Shown: positions 6,807-15,189, counted from the stretch's first letter. The stretch: 25,674 nt of DNA from JASGDB01 sp049841315 (GCA_049841315.1 JASGDB010000085.1:1-25674), one strand, 5' to 3'. The notes: generated by a model from the sequence alone, not told the origin. Translations and numbers: made by a program.

Positions 6807-8762
6807 ATGAAAGAACAGCAATTGGATTTATTTGATTTCGATGATGAGTATTCGATTTTCGCTCTAATTCAGAGAGCGTTTATTCCTGAAGAAGACTCTG
6901 AGGTGGAATACAAATCGGGCAAAGATGGCTTTCCGAAAGAACTTTGGAAGACTTATTCTGCTTTTGCCAATACCAATACGGGGATTATTGTTATCGGAAT
7001 AAGAGAAAAAAGAGGTCTGCTGACTATCGAAGGACTAACCGATGAGCAGATAATAAAATACAAAAAACAATTCTGGGATGATTGCAATAATCCCAATACG
7101 ATAAGTCGGAATTTATTGAAAAATGAAGATATTAAGGTTATTGAAGTGAATAAAAAGAAGTTGTTGGGAATCAGAGTGCCGTTTGCCAGCAGAACCGAAA
7201 GACCGGTTTATCTTACCCGTAATCCGTTTGGGAATACCTATAAAAGAAATCACGAAGGCGACTATCGCTGTACGGATGATGAGGTAAAAAGAATGCTGGC
7301 AGACTCCAGTACAGAACTGAAAAGAGATAGTCTGATTCTTGAAAACTATACCATAGATGATTTAGACACTCAAAGTATCAGGCAATTCAGACAATTGTTT
7401 TCTTCCACTCGGGCAGGACACCCTTGGTTGGTTTTAGAAGATATGGATTTGTTAAAAAAATTAGGAGCTTACCGAAAAGACAGAAAAACCGGACAGGAGG
7501 GCGTAACGCTTGCCGGATTGCTGATGTTTGGCAAAGAAGACAGCATCAAAGAACAGGAAGCACTACCCGATTATTTTCCCGATTTCAGAGAACACCTTTC
7601 CACAGATGAAAAAATCCGCTGGACAGACCGCATTTATCCCGATGGTTCTTGGGAATGCAACCTGCTCCAATTCTACCTGAAAGTATGGCCAAAATTATCT
7701 TCTACACTACCCAAACCTTTTCGGTTGGATAAAGACGAACGGGTAGATGAGTCGCCTACGCACACGGCTCTTCGTGAAGCATTTGTCAATGCACTGGTGC
7801 ATACAGATTATTCTTTGAGCGGAAATATTATCATTAATTTAGATACGGAAAAATTTGTATTTTCTAATCCGGGAACGCTCTTGGTATCACTGGGACAATA
7901 CTATGCAGGAGGCGTGAGCGAATGCCGTAATCCGTCGTTGCAACAAATGTTTATGATGATTGGTCGTGCTGAAAAAGCAGGTAGCGGTGTGGATAAGATT
8001 ATGAGCGGTTGGAAAGAATCCCATTGGCGAAGACCTTTTGTTGAACTGGAATCGCAACCGGACAGAGTGAAACTGACATTGCCGATGTTCAGCGTTATTC
8101 CTGAACCTATACTCAACGAACTAAACGGGATTTTTGATGATGTGAGCCACCTCACTCCCGATGAATTGACGGTATTGTCGTTTTGTCTGATTGAGGGTTC
8201 TATTTCCAACCACCGTTTGCAGTATGTGCTGAATATGCACAGCTCAGACATTACGGGAATGTTGAAAAAACTGTGTAAAGAAGATTACTTGGAGTCCGAC
8301 AATAACGGTCGCTGGACAATTTATGAACTAAAAAGAAAGGTTGCAACCTCGAAGGTTGACACCTCTGGCAAAAAGGTTGCAACCTCAAAGGTTGACGTCT
8401 ATTCAGAAAACACTGATAATCAAGCAGAAACGAACAAAAAGGTTGCAACCTCCGGCAGAAAGGTTGACACCTCAAAGGTTGCAACCTTTGATAAAAAGGT
8501 TGCAACTTCGAAGGTTGACACTTCCATTCCCAAAAACTTGAAAAAAGAGGAATTGGAAAAGATAATCCTAAAGCTCTGTAAAGGCAGATATGTCAAAAAG
8601 GAAGAAATAGCAGAACACGTGGGGCGGTCTGAAAACTATATCAGGAATAAGATATTACCTCAACTTTTGAAAGACGGAAAATTAGAAAAACACTTCCCTT
8701 TTACCCATAACCACCCCGAACAGGGATATAAAACCAGCGAAGAATATGAGGGTGAGTTATAA
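6807..8762 (+). CDS. Schlafen AlbA_2 domain protein with GHKL-type ATP-binding module, R-M associated
   Basis: 651 residues from ATG 6807; an in-frame TTG at 6801 overlaps the hsdM stop, but the ATG is the likelier start. Residues about 15-130 are an AlbA_2/Schlafen domain (EVEYKSG...LWKTYSAFANTNTGIIVIGI). The middle has a RecG-C-like GHKL ATP-binding fold: N-box REAFVNALVHTDYS and G-box GSGVDKI. Residues 511-573 are a tandem Lys-Val-Xaa-Thr-Ser repeat, then a C-terminal winged helix (EEIAEHVGRSENYIRNKILPQLLKDGKLE). Proteins with this AlbA_2-GHKL layout are known as regulators or defence accessories and often occur between hsdM and hsdS in Bacteroidetes. Its exact role is unknown. It overlaps hsdS by 17 bases. 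Confidence 0.88.
   Translation: MKEQQLDLFDFDDEYSIFALIQRAFIPEEDSEVEYKSGKDGFPKELWKTYSAFANTNTGIIVIGIREKRGLLTIEGLTDEQIIKYKKQFWDDCNNPNTISRNLLKNEDIKVIEVNKKKLLGIRVPFASRTERPVYLTRNPFGNTYKRNHEGDYRCTDDEVKRMLADSSTELKRDSLILENYTIDDLDTQSIRQFRQLFSSTRAGHPWLVLEDMDLLKKLGAYRKDRKTGQEGVTLAGLLMFGKEDSIKEQEALPDYFPDFREHLSTDEKIRWTDRIYPDGSWECNLLQFYLKVWPKLSSTLPKPFRLDKDERVDESPTHTALREAFVNALVHTDYSLSGNIIINLDTEKFVFSNPGTLLVSLGQYYAGGVSECRNPSLQQMFMMIGRAEKAGSGVDKIMSGWKESHWRRPFVELESQPDRVKLTLPMFSVIPEPILNELNGIFDDVSHLTPDELTVLSFCLIEGSISNHRLQYVLNMHSSDITGMLKKLCKEDYLESDNNGRWTIYELKRKVATSKVDTSGKKVATSKVDVYSENTDNQAETNKKVATSGRKVDTSKVATFDKKVATSKVDTSIPKNLKKEELEKIILKLCKGRYVKKEEIAEHVGRSENYIRNKILPQLLKDGKLEKHFPFTHNHPEQGYKTSEEYEGEL
8337..8525 (+). 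repeat. Intragenic tandem/palindromic repeat array in the AlbA_2 ATPase gene
   Basis: Nine or so units of the 15-base frame AAG GTT Gnn ACC TCn, encoding KVATS or KVDTS, broken by short spacers (GK, a 14-residue Asn/Glu-rich segment, GR, DK). Several units contain the perfect palindrome GGTTGCAACC. All units are multiples of three bases, so gain or loss keeps the frame and changes the linker between the ATPase and the winged helix. Confidence 0.85.
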
Positions 8763-9855
8763 ACGATTAGGCGATTATATACAACAGGTCAATGTCCGAA
8801 ATAAAAATTTGGAAGATTTGCCATTGTTGGGAGTGAGCAATACCAAAAAGCTGATTTCGTCCATTGCCAATACAATCGGGACGGATATGTCTGCCTATAA
8901 AATCATTGAACGAAGACAATTTGCTTACGGAACGGTAACATCAAGAAATGGCGACCGACTTTCGGTAGCTATTTCGGAGGAATATGATAAGGCTTTGGTT
9001 TCGCAGATTTATATTGTTTTTCAGGTTGTGGATACGGAACAGCTATTGCCCGAATATCTGATGATGTGGTTTTCTCGACCCGAATTTGACAGATATGCAC
9101 GTTTTCATTCGCACGGTAGCACACGGGAAACATTTGACTGGGAAGATATGTGCGATACCCGCTTACCCGTTCCACCCATCGAAAAGCAACGAGCCATCGT
9201 AGCCCAATACCAAGCCGTAGCCGACAAAATAAAAGTAAACGAACAAATCTGCGAAAAGTTAGAAACTACTGCACAAGCCTTGTATAAATATTGGTTTGTG
9301 GGAAATAGAAATGAAGATTGGGAAAGAAAAAGAATTGATGAAGTAGCAGAAATAAAAGCAGGAGGAGATAAACCGAGAGTTTTTTCAGAAATAAAAACCG
9401 AAAATTGTCCTATTCCAATTTTTGCAAACGGAACAACTGATGAAGGATTATATGGTTATACAGACAGAGCGATTTATCCTGAAAAAAGTATCACTATTTC
9501 AGCACGTGGAACAATTGGATATTGTGTTTTAAGGAATGAACCATTTGTTGGAATTGTGCGATTGCTCGTTATTATTCCATTCAATAAATACGAAGCTACT
9601 TATCTTATTAAATGTTTGAATGAAATTGAGTTTGCAGATTCTGGTTCTGTTCAAAGCCAACTAACGATACCACAAATTTCAAACATCGAGATTGTAATTC
9701 CACCAAAAGAACTTTTGGTAAAATATGATAATTTCGTTTCAAAAATTAACAGTCAAATGGAACTAAAAAAACAAGAAAACCAAAAACTCGTAGAAGTTCA
9801 ATCGTTGTTGTTGTCAAGGTTGGCGAGGGAGAAAAAAAAAAAGAAAATAAACTAA
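8746..9855 (+). CDS. hsdS: Type I restriction-modification system, specificity subunit
   Basis: 369 residues, with two target-recognition domains joined by conserved helices. TRD1 is about residues 1-140 (LPLLGVSNTKKLI..., AYGTVTSRNGDRLSVAI). The central conserved region follows (LPVPPIEKQRAIVAQYQAVADKI, near 140-190). TRD2 is about 195-315 (VAEIKAGGDKPRVF..., SARGTIGYCVL, LTIPQISNIEIVIPP), and a C-terminal coiled helix ends in LLLSRLAREKKKKKIN. HsdS sets the bipartite DNA recognition sequence for both HsdM and HsdR. The start overlaps the preceding gene by 17 bases. Near the 3' end is a run of eleven A (9832-9842); slippage there would only alter the last few residues. Confidence 0.93.
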   Translation: MRVSYKRLGDYIQQVNVRNKNLEDLPLLGVSNTKKLISSIANTIGTDMSAYKIIERRQFAYGTVTSRNGDRLSVAISEEYDKALVSQIYIVFQVVDTEQLLPEYLMMWFSRPEFDRYARFHSHGSTRETFDWEDMCDTRLPVPPIEKQRAIVAQYQAVADKIKVNEQICEKLETTAQALYKYWFVGNRNEDWERKRIDEVAEIKAGGDKPRVFSEIKTENCPIPIFANGTTDEGLYGYTDRAIYPEKSITISARGTIGYCVLRNEPFVGIVRLLVIIPFNKYEATYLIKCLNEIEFADSGSVQSQLTIPQISNIEIVIPPKELLVKYDNFVSKINSQMELKKQENQKLVEVQSLLLSRLAREKKKKKIN

Positions 9856-9868
9856 AAATATATAAATT

Positions 9869-10552
9869 ATGGCAAGATGTACAGCACCAGTTCATGGTCA
9901 TCGCACAGCAAGCGCAAGAGCCAACTGCCCTGCATGCGGAGGTGGTTATAGAAGTTACAATTCTTATTCGGGATATTCATCGCCTTACAGTTCCTCATCA
10001 AGTAGTTCTGTAAGTCGAAGCAGTGGTCGAACCAGAGCACGTTGGTCTTCCGCAGGTTCAACGATACTATATACACCTGCGGAAATTAGAACTCTGACTC
10101 CAGTTCGTGAAAATGTTGAAAAACGGTCAGACTTACCTGATTTAAGAGATGTTTTTCTTTGCCACGCATGGGACGACCGTAAAGGTTCAGCTAAGGAATT
10201 ACATGACTTACTCGAATCAAAAGGCGTAACAGTTTGGTTTAGCGAAAAAGATGTATTGTTAGGTTCTTCTCTATTACGTGAAATAGATAAAGGATTAGCT
10301 AAATCTCGTGTAGGTATTGTATTAGTTACGCCCTCTTTTCTTAATCGGGTTAAAGGGGAAGGAATAGCAGATAAAGAGCTTTCGGCTTTGTTGGCTCGTG
10401 ATTTACTTGTTCCGATTGTTCATGACACAACTTTTGAAGCTCTACGAGATGTAAGTCCTTTGCTCGGTTCTCGTAGTGGTTTGAGTACTATAGAAGAAAC
10501 AATGGAGAGTGTTGCTTCTAAATTAGCAGAATTGGTAACTTTGGATGACTAA
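9869..10552 (+). CDS. TIR-domain protein with N-terminal Cys/His (zinc-ribbon-like) motif
   Basis: 227 residues. N-terminal residues 1-26 carry Cys4, His9, His11 and a CPAC knuckle (Cys20/Cys23), suggesting a bound zinc. Residues about 27-65 are a Ser/Tyr/Gly/Arg-rich low-complexity linker (SSPYSSSSSSSVSRSSGR). Residues about 92-225 are a TIR domain: DVFLCHAWDD (box 1), VTVWFSEKDVLLGSSLLREIDKGLAKSRVGIVLVTPSFL, and ADKELSALL, where Glu170 lies where the NAD-cleaving TIR enzymes have their catalytic Glu. Bacterial TIR proteins in defence loci degrade NAD or make signalling nucleotides when triggered. The gene starts 13 bases after hsdS. NADase activity, and the idea that the Cys/His part is a sensor or adaptor, are inferences. 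Confidence 0.85.
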   Translation: MARCTAPVHGHRTASARANCPACGGGYRSYNSYSGYSSPYSSSSSSSVSRSSGRTRARWSSAGSTILYTPAEIRTLTPVRENVEKRSDLPDLRDVFLCHAWDDRKGSAKELHDLLESKGVTVWFSEKDVLLGSSLLREIDKGLAKSRVGIVLVTPSFLNRVKGEGIADKELSALLARDLLVPIVHDTTFEALRDVSPLLGSRSGLSTIEETMESVASKLAELVTLDD

Positions 10553-10604
10553 TTGTAGAAATATTTACTAAAATGTAAAGCCCCAACAGTTGATAATAAA
10601 AAAA

Positions 10605-11228
10605 ATGAACCAATACAACCCAAATATTCATCATCGCAGGTCAATCCGATTAAAGGGATATGATTATTCGCAGGCAGGATTGTATTTTATTACGATTTGT
10701 TGTCAGGATAGGGCGTGTTTGTTTGGGGAAATCGTTGAAGGGGAAATGATTTTTAACACCTTTGGGAAAATAGCTTGGGAAGAATGGCTTGCCACGGAAG
10801 AAATTAGAGATAATTGTAAAATACACGAATCAATCGTAATGCCCAATCATATTCACGGCATTATTGAGATATTATATAAGGGCGAATCGCAATTCGCCCA
10901 AACAGAAATCGGAAAATTCCAATCTCCCTCTCAAACGATAGGCTCTATTATCCGAGGATTTAAAATAGCCACGATAAAGAAGATTAAAGATTATATTCAG
11001 GAAGAAAATTTGGAGAAATTTAATTTGGATAATCGAAGTAGTACGGGCGAATTGCAATTCGCCCCAACGGAAATCGCCCCAACGGAAAAAATAAAAGAAT
11101 TGAATTTCAAAATATGGCAACGCAATTATTACGAGCATATCATCCGAAACGAACAAGCATATCATCGCATTTCGGAATACATCATCAACAATCCGAAAAA
11201 ATGGAACGAGGATAAATTTTATAAATGA
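10605..11228 (+). CDS. REP-associated tyrosine transposase (RAYT, Y1/IS200-like HUH)
   Basis: 207 residues from ATG 10605; a TTG five codons upstream is a less likely start. The RAYT N-terminus HHRRSIRLKGYDYSQAGLYFITICCQDR is followed by the HUH metal-binding motif PNHIHG (His82 and His84). The C-terminal helix NYYEHIIRNEQAYHRISEYIINNP carries the expected nucleophilic Tyr. RAYTs are domesticated single-strand transposases that act on REP-type palindromes. This gene contains two such palindromes in its own coding sequence (10880 and 11045), expanding the segment between HUH and Tyr helix. It follows the TIR gene after 52 bases, and its TGA overlaps the Fic start in ATGA. No IS ends are seen around it. 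Confidence 0.9.
   Translation: MNQYNPNIHHRRSIRLKGYDYSQAGLYFITICCQDRACLFGEIVEGEMIFNTFGKIAWEEWLATEEIRDNCKIHESIVMPNHIHGIIEILYKGESQFAQTEIGKFQSPSQTIGSIIRGFKIATIKKIKDYIQEENLEKFNLDNRSSTGELQFAPTEIAPTEKIKELNFKIWQRNYYEHIIRNEQAYHRISEYIINNPKKWNEDKFYK
10880..10899. repeat. REP-like palindrome 1 inside the RAYT gene
   Basis: Arms GGGCGAAT/ATTCGCCC around CGCA. It is followed by a cccaaacagaaatc tail, similar to the tail after the second palindrome at 11045. Confidence 0.85.
11045..11064. repeat. REP-like palindrome 2 inside the RAYT gene
   Basis: Perfect 20-base palindrome with arms GGGCGAATTG/CAATTCGCCC. It is followed by the 14-base tail CGCCCCAACGGAAA, which overlaps its end and recurs in tandem at 11074. 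Confidence 0.88.
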
Positions 11229-12025
11229 CAAGAAAAAAAATGAAAAAATTAACCGATAAATATTTTAGCACTTATGTTTCTATGCTCGATGTGGATATTG
11301 AAAATGCATTAGAGCAAGTGCAACAACGTGAATGGACGGTAGAAAGTTTTCGGTTTTACACCGCTGTTTCCGTGATGTCTTCTTCGCGAATAGAAGGCGA
11401 AGCTTTGGAAATAGACAGTTATTTAAAACACAAATTGCAAGATATTGAATACCTGCCCAATCTGACAGAGAAACCCAACGATTTGTTTGAAGCGTATGAA
11501 TTTGCAAGAGATAATCAATTATCGCAAAGCAATTTTTTTGAAGTTCACAAAATCGCAACGCAACATTTGTTGCCCGAAAACCAGCGAGGAGTAGTAAGAA
11601 CGGGGAATATGCTCATTATGGAGCAGGAAACACAGCAAATACAATACGAAGCCGCATTGAGTTCCATTGTAGGAAAAGAGTTTGAAGAGTTTTGGAATGA
11701 ATTGGAAATGTTGCTCGAACAAAATTTAAACACACAACAGATATTTTATTACGCATCGCTCATTCATTTGGTATTTGTAAAAATACACCCATTCAATGAC
11801 GGAAACGGAAGAACAGCACGATTATTAGAAAAATGGTTTTTAGCAACAATGCTTGGGGAAAAAGCGTGGTATATAGGAAGTGAGTATTATTACTATAAAA
11901 ATTTACAAGCGTATTATCACAACCTCGCACGAGTTGGGTTGTTTTATGAGGACTTGAATTACGAAAAATCTGTTCCTTTTTTGCTAATGTTGTCAAACTC
12001 AATAACGAATGGGCAAGAAAAATAA
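11225..12025 (+). CDS. Fic-domain protein (protein adenylyltransferase type)
   Basis: 266 residues. The Fic core motif HPFNDGNGRTAR is complete at residues 188-199, including the catalytic His188 and anion-binding Gly/Asn/Arg. An autoinhibitory helix motif SSRIEG (Ser53 to Gly58, consensus S/T-x-x-x-E-G/N) lies N-terminal, so this is a class II, self-inhibited Fic in which the Glu57 side would block ATP. Fic enzymes transfer AMP (or other phosphate-linked groups) to hydroxyl side chains of target proteins. The start ATG shares four bases (ATGA) with the RAYT stop, so translation is coupled; an alternative Met is at codon 6. hsdR begins 18 bases downstream. The substrate is unknown. It may be a toxin-like or regulatory part of the defence operon. 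Confidence 0.92.
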   Translation: MTRKKMKKLTDKYFSTYVSMLDVDIENALEQVQQREWTVESFRFYTAVSVMSSSRIEGEALEIDSYLKHKLQDIEYLPNLTEKPNDLFEAYEFARDNQLSQSNFFEVHKIATQHLLPENQRGVVRTGNMLIMEQETQQIQYEAALSSIVGKEFEEFWNELEMLLEQNLNTQQIFYYASLIHLVFVKIHPFNDGNGRTARLLEKWFLATMLGEKAWYIGSEYYYYKNLQAYYHNLARVGLFYEDLNYEKSVPFLLMLSNSITNGQEK

Positions 12026-12043
12026 AAAACAATTATCAGACGA

Positions 12044-15000
12044 ATGAAGTTTACAGAATACAATTTAGAACAAGCCTTTATCAGTCTTTTGGAAACAGAG
12101 GGCTACGAATATATCAACGGAAAAGACGTAAAGCGTTCGTCCAATCAGGAGGTTTTGCTCAGGGAGGATTTGCGTGATTTTTTGGTAAATCGTTATTCTG
12201 ATTTGGAGGAAATCGAATTGGAAAGTATCATTAACGAGTTGGCTTTTCAGTCGGCTTCTAATCTGTACGAATCCAATAAATATATCTGTAAATTACTGTC
12301 TGACGGTTTTATTTTCAAACGAAACAACCCGAACAAAAAAGACTTGCATATCCGATATATTGACATAGAAAAAGAACAAAACAATTCGTTCAAGATTGTC
12401 AATCAGTTGGAAATTCAGGGTTCGGAATTGCGTATTCCCGATTTGATTTTGTATATCAACGGAATTCCCGTAGTGGTTTTTGAATTCAAAACGGCTATTG
12501 AGGAGGAAATTACCATTTATGACGCTTACAAACAGCTCACTATCCGTTATCGGAGAGATATTCCCGAATTGTTAAAACACAATGTGTTCTGTATCATCAG
12601 TGACGGAGTGAACAACAAAGCAGGAGCGATTTTTTCGCCTTATGAGTTTTTCTACGGTTGGAATAAAATTACGGGAGACGAAAAGAAAGCCTTGTCGGGC
12701 ATCGAAACCACCACTTCTATGGTTCACGGAATGTTGAACCAAAAACGATTGGTCGATATTATTCATCATTTTGTCTTGTTTCCCGACACGTCCAAAAATG
12801 AGGTAAAAATATTGTGTCGTTATCCACAGTATTACGGAGCGAATAAATTGTTTGCCAATATTTTACAACACCGCAAACCCGAAGGAGACGGAAAAGGAGG
12901 AACGTATTTCGGAGCAACAGGTTGTGGCAAGAGTTTCACAATGTTATATCTGACGAGATTGCTGATGCGTTCCACCAAGTTTTCGAGTCCTACGATTATC
13001 ATTATTTCCGACCGAACGGATTTGGACGACCAATTGTCGAAAGATTTTACCAATGCCAAAGATTTTATCGGAGATGAAAACATTATCAATATCGAATCGA
13101 GAGCCGATTTGAGAAGCCGTTTGAGTGGTATTGAAAGTGGAGGTGTATTTCTGACAACCGTTCAGAAGTTTGCCGAAGACGATGAAATTCTGTCTGACAG
13201 AACGAATATAGTTTGTATTTCGGATGAAGCCCACCGTTCGCAGGTCAATCTGGATTTGAAAGTGAAGATTGATGATGAAAAAGGCGTTACAAAATCCTAC
13301 GGATTTGCGAAATATCTGCACGATTCTTTGCCAAATGCTACCTATGTCGGTTTTACGGGAACACCGATAGACAAAACTTTGGAAGTATTTGGCGATGTTG
13401 TAGATTCCTACACAATGTTTGAATCCGTTAATGATGAAATTACAGTTCGGTTGGTCTATGAGGGCAGGTCTGCAAAAGTCAATCTCGATTATAATAAAGT
13501 GCAGGAAATTGAGCAGTATTATGAAAATGCTCTGGCAGAGGGAGCAACAGAATATCACGTAGAATTGAGCCAAAAAGCCATTGCCAAAATGGAAGTAGTT
13601 TTGGGCGACAGCGACAGGATTAAAGCCATAGCAAAGGACTTTATCAATCACTACGAAAACCGAATCGAAGAAAAAGCAACCGTAGCAGGAAAAGCAATGT
13701 TTGTATGTGCCTCTCGTGGTATTGCCTATAAATTGTATCAGGAAATTTTAGAACTTCGCTCCGAATGGGGAGCAATTGCCATTGCTGAAAATCTGTCCGA
13801 AAAAGAGCAGAAAGAAATCAAACCGATTGAACGTGTGAAAATGGTAATGACCCGCAACAAAGACGATGAAAAAGAGTTGTGGGATTTGCTGGGTAACAAG
13901 GAAGAACGCAAAGAATTAGACCGACAGTTCAAACAGATAAAGTCCAATTTCAAAATTGCGATTGTGGTGGATATGTGGCTCACAGGGTTTGACGTGCCGT
14001 TTCTGGATACAATTTATATTGACAAACCTTTGCAAACACACAATCTGATTCAGACTATTTCTCGTGTAAACAGAAAATATCAGGGGAAAGACAGAGGTTT
14101 GGTTGTGGATTATATCGGAATCAAAAAGAATCTGAATCACGCTTTGAGCTTGTTCAATAACAATACAGCCGAAGATGATTTTGAAGACCTGAACCAAGCG
14201 GAAATCATTGTTCGTGACCAAATGGATTTGTTGCGACAGTTCTTCCATAAATTTGATACGAGCGATTATTACAACGGTTTGCCTGTCGAACGTTTGCAAT
14301 GCCTGAATCGTGCATCGGAGTTGGTTTTGCAAACCGAAGAATCCGAAAAATTCTTTGTTAATGTAACCAAGAAATTAAAGTCAGCTTACAATTTGGTCAG
14401 TGGTTCGGAATTGTTTATACTCAAAGAAGTTGATGAAATTCATTTCTATTTTGCCGTAAAATCAATCGTAGTAAAACTAACCAAAGGCGAAGCTCCTGAC
14501 ACCGCTCAAATGAATGCCAAAGTTGCCAAAATGGTAGAAGAAGCAATCATTTCGGAAGGTGTGGAGGAAATTTTTAAACTGGACGATAATAAAGCGAATT
14601 CCATTGATTTGTTCAGTGATAAATTCATCGAACGCATCAGTAATCTGGAATTACCCAATACTAAAATCAAAATTTTGGAACGTTTACTTAAAGAAACGAT
14701 TAACGATTTCAAAAAAGTGAACAAGGTAAAAGGGCAGGAATTTTCAGAGCGTTTGCAATGCATTATCAACCGATATAACGAACGTAGCGAACGAGATATT
14801 TTGGATTATGACGGAATTCAAACCGATACGGCAGAACAAATGCTGGATTTGATTATCAAGCTTCGTGCAGAAATGGAATCTTTTCAGGATTTAGGAATTG
14901 ACTACGAAGAAAAAGCGTTCTACGATATTTTGGATATGATTTGCAAGCAATACGGCTTTGAGTTTGACAAAGACAAAATGCTGGAATTAGCTCGTGAAAT

Positions 15001-15184
15001 CAAAAAAATCGTGGACAATACAGCCAAATATCCCGATTGGTCAGACCGAGATGATATCAAAGCCCAACTAAAAATGGATATTATCGTCAAACTACACGAA
15101 TACGGCTATCCACCAATCACGCAAGATGACGTATATAAAAACGTGTTGGAACAGGCGGAGAATTTTAAAAAAAATAAAACTTGA
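12044..15184 (+). CDS. hsdR: Type I restriction endonuclease, motor subunit
   Basis: 1046 residues. The N-terminal nuclease domain has the PD-(D/E)xK pattern PDLILYINGIPVVVFEFK (Asp133, Glu147, Lys149). The superfamily 2 helicase/translocase motor follows: Walker A GATGCGKS (290-297), DEAH box (394-397), motif III-like GFTGTP, and later DMWLTGFDVP and QTISRVNRKY (motifs V and VI). The helical C-terminal part (about 760-1046) binds the methylase core. Length is normal for the family. HsdR translocates and cleaves DNA unmethylated at the HsdS sites. The gene appears intact. It is the last of the operon and its stop is only 5 bases from the end of the convergent integrase gene, with no terminator visible between. 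Confidence 0.96.
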   Translation: MKFTEYNLEQAFISLLETEGYEYINGKDVKRSSNQEVLLREDLRDFLVNRYSDLEEIELESIINELAFQSASNLYESNKYICKLLSDGFIFKRNNPNKKDLHIRYIDIEKEQNNSFKIVNQLEIQGSELRIPDLILYINGIPVVVFEFKTAIEEEITIYDAYKQLTIRYRRDIPELLKHNVFCIISDGVNNKAGAIFSPYEFFYGWNKITGDEKKALSGIETTTSMVHGMLNQKRLVDIIHHFVLFPDTSKNEVKILCRYPQYYGANKLFANILQHRKPEGDGKGGTYFGATGCGKSFTMLYLTRLLMRSTKFSSPTIIIISDRTDLDDQLSKDFTNAKDFIGDENIINIESRADLRSRLSGIESGGVFLTTVQKFAEDDEILSDRTNIVCISDEAHRSQVNLDLKVKIDDEKGVTKSYGFAKYLHDSLPNATYVGFTGTPIDKTLEVFGDVVDSYTMFESVNDEITVRLVYEGRSAKVNLDYNKVQEIEQYYENALAEGATEYHVELSQKAIAKMEVVLGDSDRIKAIAKDFINHYENRIEEKATVAGKAMFVCASRGIAYKLYQEILELRSEWGAIAIAENLSEKEQKEIKPIERVKMVMTRNKDDEKELWDLLGNKEERKELDRQFKQIKSNFKIAIVVDMWLTGFDVPFLDTIYIDKPLQTHNLIQTISRVNRKYQGKDRGLVVDYIGIKKNLNHALSLFNNNTAEDDFEDLNQAEIIVRDQMDLLRQFFHKFDTSDYYNGLPVERLQCLNRASELVLQTEESEKFFVNVTKKLKSAYNLVSGSELFILKEVDEIHFYFAVKSIVVKLTKGEAPDTAQMNAKVAKMVEEAIISEGVEEIFKLDDNKANSIDLFSDKFIERISNLELPNTKIKILERLLKETINDFKKVNKVKGQEFSERLQCIINRYNERSERDILDYDGIQTDTAEQMLDLIIKLRAEMESFQDLGIDYEEKAFYDILDMICKQYGFEFDKDKMLELAREIKKIVDNTAKYPDWSDRDDIKAQLKMDIIVKLHEYGYPPITQDDVYKNVLEQAENFKKNKT

Positions 15185-15189
15185 TGTTG

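Noticed and set aside
8337..8525. Possible CRISPR-like array of short repeats
   Set aside because: Units are 15 bases, in frame with a long gene, without unique spacers of regular length, and no cas gene is near.
10605..11228. Complete IS200/IS605 insertion sequence
   Set aside because: The protein is of the RAYT type, no subterminal IS hairpin ends or TnpB are seen around it, and its stop overlaps the Fic start, so it behaves as a resident operon gene.
12944..13651. Minus-strand frame of 235 codons inside hsdR
   Set aside because: Lies fully antisense to the conserved helicase region and its product has no recognisable features; it is a shadow frame.
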